Positions 15,001 through 20,664 of a stretch of DNA of 20,664 nt are shown piece after piece (position 1 is the stretch's first letter; each line of letters opens with the position of its first letter). The stretch lies in the NCBI GenBank assembly GCA_050257395.1, contig JBLMWU010000302.1, positions 1-20,664 of the forward strand, written 5' to 3'. The notes below the pieces were generated by a model. The model was not told the origin of the DNA, made no database searches, and saw only the letters and a program-made list of their open reading frames with translations. This stretch comes from JAIRTY01 sp050257395. GTDB taxonomy: Bacteria; Actinomycetota; Actinomycetes; Streptosporangiales; Streptosporangiaceae. The position numbers and the translations under genes are program-made.

Positions 15001-17259
15001 TTAGGTGCGGGTGGCTGCGTGCATGGCCGGGTGGGCCGGATCGGTGGGGGTGAGCTCGGGCCGGGTCTCGGACGCCAGCGCCGGGATGGCGTGGTCGAGC
15101 CAGCGGGGGAACCACCAGGTGGCTCGCCCGAGCAGCCGCAGCGCCGCGGGCATCGCGATCATCCGGACCAGGGTGGCGTCGAGGAAGATGGCCACTGCCA
15201 TGCCCAGGCCGATGACCCGCAGCACCCGCAGGTCCCCGAGCACGAACGCGGCGAAGACGCAGATCATGATGGCCGCAGCGGAAGTGATCACGCGGCCGGT
15301 GGCGGCCAGCCCGGTGGCCACCGCGTCGGAGTCGGTGGCGCCGCCGAGCCACTCTTCCCTGATCCGCGACAGCAGGAACACTTGGTAGTCCATGGAGAAC
15401 CCGAACAGCAGCGCGAACAGCATCAGCGGGATCCACGGGTCCACCGGGGCGGTGGCACCATTGTCGATGCCGCCGCCGAGCCATCCCCACTGGAATACTG
15501 CCACCATGACGCCATAGGCGGCGGCGGTGGACACCAGCGTCAGCCCGGCGCTGACCAGCGGCACGATCACCGACCGGAAAGCCGCCGCCAGCAGCAGTAC
15601 CGACAAGGCGATGACGAACCCGACCACGGCGGCGAGGTGGGAGGAGATCATCCCAGAGGTGTCGATCGACGCTGCGGTTTCGCCGCCGATCAATGCGCTG
15701 ACCCCGGTGCCGGCGGTGGCGTGCGGCACGGCGGCCTGGCGCAGCCGCTGGACCAGCGCGGCGGTGCGGGCGTCCTGGGGGGAAGTGCGGGGGATGACGG
15801 TGAGCACCGCCGCGGTCTTCGCCGGATTGTAGTGCGGCTGTGTCACATACGACACATCCGGCTGGCGTGCCAGGTCCCCGCGGAGGGAGGCGACCGTGGG
15901 CTGCCCGCCGGGGCCGGGGAGGTTGAGTGCCACGATGAGCGGGCCGTTGGCGCCGGGCCCGAATCCCCGGGCGAGCAGGTCGTAGGCCTGACGGGAGGTA
16001 TAGGAAGCGGGGCTGGTTCCGGCGTCGGTGAAGGCCAGCCGCAGCGAGGTGAACGGCACCGCCAGCAGCGCCAGCGCGGCCAGCGCTGTCGCCCCGGCCA
16101 GCCACGGGCGCCGTTGCACCTGCCGGCTCCACCGCCACCACCAGCCCTGCGCTGCCCCTGCCGGTGAAACGGGGCGGGACCGTCGGCCAATGCGCAGCCG
16201 GTCGATGCTGGCGCCGGCGAACCCCAGCCCTGCGGGCAGCAGCGTCACCGAGGCGGCCATCACCAGCGCCACGGCGATGATGGCGCCCAGCGCCGCCCCG
16301 TAGATGAACGGCAAGCCGAGCAGGAACAGGCCCAGCAGCGACAGCACCACGGTGGACCCCGCGAAGACCACCGCCCGGCCTGAAACGGCCATGGCCGTCA
16401 CGACGGCCTGCTGCGGGGCAGCGCCGGTGTGCAGCACGGCACGGTAGCGGGTGACCACAAACAGCGCGTAGTCGATCCCGACGCCCAGCCCGACCAGGGC
16501 GGCCAGCTCCGGCCCGAAGGAGGGCACGGTGACCGCGTGGCTCAGCACGTCCAGGACGCCGAAGGTGGTTGACACCGCGGCGATCGCGGTCACGATGGGC
16601 AGCGCCATCGCGATCACCGACCCGAACGCCAGCAGCAAGATAACCACCGCCGCCAAGATCCCGGCGGCCTCACTCTTGCCGAAGGTGGGATTCTCGGTCT
16701 TCTGGATCGGGGCCCCGCCGAGCTGGACATTGAACCCGGGACTCGCGGCGCCGCGCGCCCGGCTGATGACGTGCTGGATGGCCGCGTTGGGCAGGGCGTC
16801 ACCGCTGCGGTCAAACTGGACGACCCCATAGGCCAGGTGCCCGGCCGGTCTCACCTGATGTGTTGCGCCGCCGCTGAACGGGCCGCGCACGAACGCCACG
16901 TGGGGCAGCCCCGCCAGCCCGGTCAGGGTCTGGTTGATCCGGGCCCGGTCGGCGGCCGAGGTGACCGGCGCCCGGGTGGCGAACACCACCTGGGCAATGT
17001 CGCCGGCCTGGGCCGGGAAGTGTTCCCGCAAGAACGACGCGGCCTGCTGCGACTGGGTGTTGCCGCCGGTCAGGTCGGTTCTGAACGCCGAGCCGGCCAT
17101 CCTGCCCGCCACCGTCGTGACCACCAGCACCAGCACCCACCCGGCCGCCACCAGCCGCCGGTGCCGGAAACACCACCAGCCAAGCCTGCCCAGCGGGCTT
17201 ACTGCCGCCCCCCGGACGGCCCGGCTCCCTTGTGCATGCATTTCCCGGGTCGTTGTCAT
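15001..17259 (-). CDS. MMPL-family membrane transporter
   Basis: A 752-residue RND-superfamily MMPL protein with two repeats, each of a large periplasm-side domain plus a bundle of membrane helices (about 12 in total). The first helix is near residues 36-52. The paired proton-relay motifs are visible: GIDYALFVVTRYR with Asp263-Tyr264, and GFSMDYQVFLLSRIREEW with Asp624-Tyr625. These match the Asp-Tyr pairs of MmpL proteins, which export lipids or hydrophobic metabolites using the proton gradient. The start is ATG 17259, preceded on the minus strand by AGGAG (CTCCT at 17269-17273); an in-frame extension to 17409 would cross into the divergent sigma-factor region and is rejected. It is the first gene of a minus-strand set and has its own promoter-like motif (17304-17330). 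The cargo is unknown. Confidence 0.93.
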   Translation of the reverse strand: MTTTREMHAQGSRAVRGAAVSPLGRLGWWCFRHRRLVAAGWVLVLVVTTVAGRMAGSAFRTDLTGGNTQSQQAASFLREHFPAQAGDIAQVVFATRAPVTSAADRARINQTLTGLAGLPHVAFVRGPFSGGATHQVRPAGHLAYGVVQFDRSGDALPNAAIQHVISRARGAASPGFNVQLGGAPIQKTENPTFGKSEAAGILAAVVILLLAFGSVIAMALPIVTAIAAVSTTFGVLDVLSHAVTVPSFGPELAALVGLGVGIDYALFVVTRYRAVLHTGAAPQQAVVTAMAVSGRAVVFAGSTVVLSLLGLFLLGLPFIYGAALGAIIAVALVMAASVTLLPAGLGFAGASIDRLRIGRRSRPVSPAGAAQGWWWRWSRQVQRRPWLAGATALAALALLAVPFTSLRLAFTDAGTSPASYTSRQAYDLLARGFGPGANGPLIVALNLPGPGGQPTVASLRGDLARQPDVSYVTQPHYNPAKTAAVLTVIPRTSPQDARTAALVQRLRQAAVPHATAGTGVSALIGGETAASIDTSGMISSHLAAVVGFVIALSVLLLAAAFRSVIVPLVSAGLTLVSTAAAYGVMVAVFQWGWLGGGIDNGATAPVDPWIPLMLFALLFGFSMDYQVFLLSRIREEWLGGATDSDAVATGLAATGRVITSAAAIMICVFAAFVLGDLRVLRVIGLGMAVAIFLDATLVRMIAMPAALRLLGRATWWFPRWLDHAIPALASETRPELTPTDPAHPAMHAATRT

Positions 17260-17303
17260 GGCTGCCTGCTCCTGTCCGTGCCGGTCGTTCAGTCCGTGCT
17301 GGG

Positions 17304-17330
17304 GACGACCGCCCGGCGCAAAACGTGACG
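17304..17330 (-). promoter_or_regulatory. ECF41-type promoter for the MMPL operon
   Basis: Read on the minus strand, CGTCACG (17324-17330) is followed by exactly 16 nt and then CGTC (17304-17307). This matches the TGTCACA-N16-CGTC pattern known for ECF41 sigma factors, with changes only in the first and last base of the -35 element. A transcript starting 7-9 nt further would have a leader of about 37 nt before the MMPL start. Confidence 0.65.
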
Positions 17331-17351
17331 CGGCCGCCCGCCTGTCACGTT
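17322..17351. repeat. 8-bp inverted repeat joining the two divergent promoters
   Basis: AACGTGAC at 17322-17329 and GTCACGTT at 17344-17351 are perfect inverted copies separated by 14 nt. Each half is the -35 element of one of the two divergent promoters, so the symmetry is explained by two oppositely oriented sigma-factor sites. It could also serve as a regulator-binding site. Confidence 0.6.
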
Positions 17352-17369
17352 CTGGGCGGCCGGGTCGTC
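17343..17369 (+). promoter_or_regulatory. ECF41-type autoregulatory promoter of the sigma factor
   Basis: TGTCACG (17343-17349), a 16-nt spacer and CGTC (17366-17369) match the ECF41 consensus in all but one base. It lies just upstream of the ECF41-like gene. Transcription would begin around 17376-17378, giving either a leaderless mRNA from ATG 17378 or a ~34-nt leader for ATG 17411. Confidence 0.7.
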
Positions 17370-17410
17370 GTAGATTCATGGACAGTGCGCAGACACCAGG
17401 CGGCAGCACG

Positions 17411-18325
17411 ATGGCAGAACCGGACGGGCTCGCCAGCCAGTTCCAGCGGCTGCGCCCGTACCTGATCTCGGTCGGCTACAGCATGCTCGGGTCGGTCAGC
17501 GAGGCAGAAGACGCGGTCCAGGAATCCTGGCTGCGCCTGCGCCGCACCGACCCCGGCGCGATCGAGGACCTGCGGGCCTGGCTGACCACCGTGGTGGGGC
17601 GCATCTGCCTGGACATGCTCAAAGCGCGCCAGGCCCGCCGCGAAGACCAGGCCGGAACGTGGCTCCCAGAACCGCTTGTTGCCGAGCCCGCCACCGACGG
17701 CCCGGAAAGCCAGGCCATCATCGCTGAGTCGATCGGCCTGGCTCTGCTGATCGTGCTGGAAAGCCTGACGCCACCGGAACGGCTGGCGTTCGTGCTCCAC
17801 GATGTCTTCGCCGTGCCGTTCGGCACCATCGGCCAGATCATGGGCCGCACCGCCGAGACGGCCCGGCAGCTGGCCAGCCGGGCACGCCGCCGGGTCCAGG
17901 CCGCCCCCCAGCCCGACCCCGACCTTCCGGTCCAGCGCCGCGCCGTTGACGCCTTCCTCACCGCTGCCCGCGGCGGCGACTTCGAGGGCCTGCTGGAACT
18001 GCTGGCACCCGAGGTAGTGCTCCGCTTTGACCCTGGAACCGGCCCTCTCGCGCCGTTTGAGATCACCAGCCCGCGCGCGGTCGCCCGGCACATCCTGCGC
18101 ACCGCGCCACGCTTCCTGCCGCATGCGATCCCCGCTACCGTCAACGGCACCCCGGGCGCCCTGTACGGCACCTGGGACCAGCCGCTATGCGTGCTCGGGC
18201 TCACCGTGGCCCACGGCAAGATCGCCGAGATCAACCTCATCGCCAACCGCGCCAAGCTCCGCCACCTTCGGCTCAGCTTCACACCGGGCGCACCCAGCGC
18301 GCCCAGCGACCACCAACGGCGGTGA
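17411..18325 (+). CDS. ECF41-like sigma factor with C-terminal NTF2-like domain
   Basis: A 304-residue sigma-70-family factor of the ECF41/SigJ type. Region 2 spans about residues 8-75 (GYSMLGSVSEAEDAVQESWLRL), region 4 about 115-165 (LTPPERLAFVLHDVFAVPFGTIGQIMG, then the TARQLASRARRRV recognition helix). A SnoaL/NTF2-like domain fills 175-290. In ECF41 factors this domain takes the place of an anti-sigma partner and tunes activity; no anti-sigma gene is seen here. The family signature near the C-terminus is usually NPDKL; here it is ANRAKL (278-283). The usual DGGGK-type motif reads DPGTGPL. ATG 17411 is chosen for AGGCGG at 17398-17403, 7 nt upstream; ATG 17378 (11 residues longer) has no ribosome site but could be leaderless. 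Confidence 0.9.
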   Translation: MAEPDGLASQFQRLRPYLISVGYSMLGSVSEAEDAVQESWLRLRRTDPGAIEDLRAWLTTVVGRICLDMLKARQARREDQAGTWLPEPLVAEPATDGPESQAIIAESIGLALLIVLESLTPPERLAFVLHDVFAVPFGTIGQIMGRTAETARQLASRARRRVQAAPQPDPDLPVQRRAVDAFLTAARGGDFEGLLELLAPEVVLRFDPGTGPLAPFEITSPRAVARHILRTAPRFLPHAIPATVNGTPGALYGTWDQPLCVLGLTVAHGKIAEINLIANRAKLRHLRLSFTPGAPSAPSDHQRR

Positions 18326-18359
18326 CCCGGTAAAGCCATCCACCACGCGTTCCACAGCC

Positions 18360-18584
18360 GTGCCCCCGCAGCGGCTGCTGGCCGTCGGCGGTGACGACAG
18401 ATTCCTGGTGGCGTTGAGCGCGCTCTACCTCGGTATCGCCCTCGGCTGCGCCGCCGGGGGCCTCACCCTGACGCTGAGCCACAACGTCAGCGCCGTGTGC
18501 TGGGTCGCGGCCTGCATCGAACTGGCGGCTCTGGCATGGGTGGCGACCCGGCGAACTGCGCGCAGATCACGCTGCAACGGATGA
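18360..18584 (+). CDS. Possible small two-helix membrane protein
   Basis: A 74-residue ORF from GTG 18360, 34 nt after the sigma-factor stop. It has two hydrophobic segments, FLVALSALYLGIALGCAAGG and VSAVCWVAACIELAALAWV, and a basic C-terminus (RRTARRSR). This is the look of a small integral membrane protein, and it could be cotranscribed with the sigma factor. There is no clear ribosome site, and its 3' part overlaps a minus-strand ORF candidate (18487-18867), so both are unlikely to be real over their full length. I recognise no family. Confidence 0.4.
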   Translation: MPPQRLLAVGGDDRFLVALSALYLGIALGCAAGGLTLTLSHNVSAVCWVAACIELAALAWVATRRTARRSRCNG

Positions 18585-18867
18585 CCCGGAAAGGCACCGC
18601 CGCCGCGCCCAATCGGCGGGTCTTCGCGCTTGCCTTCGCTTCTGACTGGCCACGTCCGGTGACGAGTTCGTGAGCGATTGGCTGCGCGTTTGACCGCGCG
18701 GCGGCCAGCCGCTGGCTGCTGGAGGTCTTCGGCGGGCAAAGGGTGAGGTGGCCGTCGTATTGCTGGAGTTGCTGGCTGCTCATGGTCGTGGCCCCGTCGA
18801 GGTCGAGGTCCCACCAGCGCAGCTCGTCGGCACGGATGGCGTAGCGTGCCGGGCCTTCACCCGCCAT
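18487..18867 (-). CDS. Hypothetical ORF coupled to the serine hydrolase gene
   Basis: A 126-residue minus-strand ORF whose ATG lies inside the last codons of the beta-lactamase-family gene, an 11-nt overlap. The first ~75 residues have coding-like third positions and a non-repetitive composition (MAGEGPARYAIRADELRWWD, then SSQQLQQYDGHLTLCPPKTS). The last third is Arg/Pro-rich and looks like run-through of another frame. It overlaps the two-helix ORF on the other strand. No family is recognised and no ribosome site is clear, so it may be spurious. Confidence 0.27.
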   Translation of the reverse strand: MAGEGPARYAIRADELRWWDLDLDGATTMSSQQLQQYDGHLTLCPPKTSSSQRLAAARSNAQPIAHELVTGRGQSEAKASAKTRRLGAAAVPFRVIRCSVICAQFAGSPPMPEPPVRCRPRPSTRR

Positions 18868-20425
18868 GGTGCAAGGCATGGCGGGTGGCAAGGATTGCCC
18901 CGCCGGCGATCGCTGCGCCGGTCGCCCACCGTCTGGGGTTGCGGAACCCGGGCCTCTTCCGGAACGACATTTCTTCCAACAGCAGCCGGGTGGCCCCCGT
19001 CCCGGTAGCGGGCTTTTCGCTGAATGCCACACGCAGGCCCATCCCGTACTCGGGAGATTCAACCCGGAACACCCGCGGGTCATCGGGATCATCAGGATGC
19101 AAGCGCAGGCCGCGCCGCATGGCCGGGACCGGGGTCAGCGGCTTGAGTGTCAGGCAGCCGCGGTGAACCGCGACTTCGGCCCCGGCGCCGAAGACCGCCC
19201 TGGTGAACAAGTTGGTGACCGGGCCGGGGTCGGGACTGTACCAGCCGCACAGTTCGCCCCAGGTCTCGGGCCGCGGAGCGATGCCGGTGCGGATCGCCTG
19301 ATCGGGGAGCCCGAGCACGCTCCGCAGGAGGGCAGTCGCGAGGGGTGCCGGGGCGCCGCGGCCACTGAGCCCTCCGGTGTTGCTGAGGACGAACACGCCG
19401 ATCCCGTCGCTGGGGGCCAGCAGCATCGCGGACAGGAACCCGGACAGGATGCCGGTTTTACCGACGGTCCGGTGACCGTTTTCCTCGCCGGGCTCGAAGC
19501 CCAGGCCCATGCCGGGAAGGCGGGGATCGGGCTGGAAGTGCGGCTGGAACATCAACGCCAGGGTGGCGGGCTGGAGCATCGGCCCGTGCTCGCCGGTGCC
19601 GCCGCGCAGCAGGGCGGCGACGTACCGGCCCATGTCGGCGGGGGTGGCGTACATTGCGCTCCCGCCCGGGGTCAGCACCTCGCGGTCGGCGACCGGCTTG
19701 AGGCCACCGGGGCGCAGCACGTACCCGGTGGCCAGGCGGGGGCGGACCCGCCCGGACCGGATCAGGTCGGTGTGCTCCATTGCCAGCGGCCCGAAGATGT
19801 GCTCGCGCAGATACCGGTCCAGCGGCTGGCTGGTGACGTCCTCGATGATCTGGCCCAGGACGGCGAACCCGTGATTGCTGTAGGCCCACTTCGTGCCCGG
19901 CTCGACCTCCACCGGCAGGCCTTTACGGTAATACTCGGCCAGCCGCGGTGCCCCCGAGCGTCCCGCCCGGTCACCCGAGCCGACGCCCGGCTGGAGCAGG
20001 TCCGACAGCCGCCGCCAGTAGCCGATGCCGGCGGTGTGGGTCAGCAAGTGCCGCACGGTGGCCGGGCGGAAGCTGGCCTTGGCCGGGATCAGCCGGATGG
20101 AACGCAGGTAGTTGCTGGCGGGTGCATCGAGGTCTACCAGGCCTTGCTCGCACAGCTGCATCACCGCGATGGCGGTGAAGGTCTTGGTGATCGAGCCGAT
20201 GCGGAACACGGTGTCCAGCGTGACCGGTTCCTTCGACTCGATATCGGCGACGCCCTGGCCAAGGAACCATTGCAGGGAGCCGCCGCAGACCACCCCGGCG
20301 GCCAGCCCGGCCGACGGCCACCGGTGGAGAACCTCAGCAACCTTGGCCTTAAGGCTGTTGTCATCGATTTCAGGCTGGGCCGGGCCCGCGGCCCTGCCCT
20401 TGGTTTCGGTAGGTGGCACGCTCAT
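18857..20425 (-). CDS. Serine hydrolase, beta-lactamase family (class C-like)
   Basis: A 522-residue penicillin-recognising serine hydrolase. Ser78-Ile-Thr-Lys81 is the SxxK nucleophile motif, Tyr182-Ser-Asn184 the YxN motif, and Lys323-Thr-Gly325 the third-box KTG. There is no N-terminal signal peptide. The C-terminus ends in a hydrophobic helix (WATGAAIAGGAILA) after a basic stretch, suggesting a tail anchor or short membrane association. After the catalytic domain (to about 365) come about 100 residues of a lipocalin-like/DUF3471-type beta region (GWYSPDPGPV). Family members are esterases, peptidases or beta-lactamases, and sequence alone does not separate them. GGGAGGGAG on the minus strand lies 6 nt before the ATG. 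It follows a SRPBCC-like gene 42 nt upstream and is probably cotranscribed with it. Confidence 0.9.
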   Translation of the reverse strand: MSVPPTETKGRAAGPAQPEIDDNSLKAKVAEVLHRWPSAGLAAGVVCGGSLQWFLGQGVADIESKEPVTLDTVFRIGSITKTFTAIAVMQLCEQGLVDLDAPASNYLRSIRLIPAKASFRPATVRHLLTHTAGIGYWRRLSDLLQPGVGSGDRAGRSGAPRLAEYYRKGLPVEVEPGTKWAYSNHGFAVLGQIIEDVTSQPLDRYLREHIFGPLAMEHTDLIRSGRVRPRLATGYVLRPGGLKPVADREVLTPGGSAMYATPADMGRYVAALLRGGTGEHGPMLQPATLALMFQPHFQPDPRLPGMGLGFEPGEENGHRTVGKTGILSGFLSAMLLAPSDGIGVFVLSNTGGLSGRGAPAPLATALLRSVLGLPDQAIRTGIAPRPETWGELCGWYSPDPGPVTNLFTRAVFGAGAEVAVHRGCLTLKPLTPVPAMRRGLRLHPDDPDDPRVFRVESPEYGMGLRVAFSEKPATGTGATRLLLEEMSFRKRPGFRNPRRWATGAAIAGGAILATRHALHHGG

Positions 20426-20467
20426 CGCGGGCTCCCTCCCCTGGCGTCATTGCCCTGCCCGGCCAGG

Positions 20468-20664
20468 TCAGGCCTGCCCGCGGGCGCGGGTGCGCAGACC
20501 ATGGAACTGGCGGGTCTGCATGACGAAGTGCAAGGGTTCGCCGAGCAGCACACTGAACAGGCCCATGAACGGCTGCCGGCTGGTGCGGCCACGGGTGTGG
20601 GCCACCAGGCGGGTCTTGCCGCCGGGGACGGGCCGCAGGTAGAAGCCCCAGATCCCGTCCAGGT
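20468..20664 (-). CDS. SRPBCC-like protein, C-terminal part (5' partial)
   Basis: The last 64 codons plus stop of a minus-strand gene that continues beyond the window. The visible part reads DGIWGFYLRPVPGGKTRLVAHTRG, then SVLLGEPLHFVMQTRQFHGL and a basic tail. This resembles the end of actinomycete SRPBCC/START-like ligand-binding proteins, in which a strand pair is followed by a long C-terminal helix. The stop is at 20468-20470, 42 nt before the ATG of the serine hydrolase, in the same direction. Ligand and role cannot be read from a fragment. Confidence 0.6.
   Translation of the reverse strand, partial: LDGIWGFYLRPVPGGKTRLVAHTRGRTSRQPFMGLFSVLLGEPLHFVMQTRQFHGLRTRARGQA

Noticed and set aside
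14656..16167. 503-codon plus-strand open frame
   Set aside because: It is antisense to the secreted-protein and MMPL genes, with repetitive Gly/Gln/His/Asp composition. The minus-strand genes have clear family motifs.
1..20664. tRNA, rRNA, CRISPR arrays and complete insertion sequences
   Set aside because: I saw no cloverleaf with conserved TTCGA-type arms, no regularly spaced repeats and no transposase motifs on either strand by reading; a covariance-model scan was not possible.

Overview
The window is very GC-rich with strong G/C preference at third codon positions, GTG/TTG starts next to Shine-Dalgarno motifs, long antisense shadow ORFs, an ECF sigma factor with a C-terminal NTF2-like domain and an MMPL transporter. 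This fits the chromosome of a filamentous or related actinomycete (Actinomycetota). The genus cannot be fixed from the sequence. No tRNA, rRNA, CRISPR array or intact insertion sequence was found.

Region 1 (1-6745, + strand) is a tightly packed operon of seven genes, the first cut by the window edge. In order they encode a ThDP-dependent acetolactate-synthase/benzoylformate-decarboxylase-like enzyme, an aldehyde dehydrogenase, an SDR-fold protein that has lost its catalytic residues, a cytosolic seven-Asp-box beta-propeller, a VOC-fold metalloenzyme, a DUF1185/AA_synth protein and an alpha/beta hydrolase. Start/stop overlaps (ATGA, a 10-nt overlap, TGATG) and 10-37 nt gaps indicate one transcript. 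The enzymes suggest a catabolic route (decarboxylation, aldehyde oxidation, a possible ring cleavage, hydrolysis); the substrate is unknown.

Region 2 (7088-11093) holds single genes: a YCII-domain protein, a cysteine-synthase-like PLP enzyme, a secreted tripeptidyl-aminopeptidase-like hydrolase and, convergently, a small lipoprotein. Region 3 (11094-13161) is gene-poor. It has an apparent C-terminal remnant of a GH32-like glycosidase, palindromes and a hairpin, a secreted NlpC/P60 peptidase with an odd leader, and about 550 bp of probable decayed sequence.

Region 4 (13162-18325) looks like a sigma-factor regulon. An ECF41-like sigma factor (+) diverges from an MMPL transporter, an unknown secreted protein and an SDR oxidoreductase (all -). 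The 150-bp divergent region carries two back-to-back promoter-like motifs of the same design, (T/C)GTCACG-N16-CGTC, one facing each way. This agrees with the promoter type known for ECF41 factors and suggests that the factor controls both itself and the MMPL operon. This is the strongest regulatory signal in the window.

Region 5 (18360-20664) has two low-confidence small ORFs, a cytosolic/membrane-anchored serine beta-lactamase-family hydrolase (-) and, upstream of it, the 3' end of an SRPBCC-like gene (-) that runs off the window.
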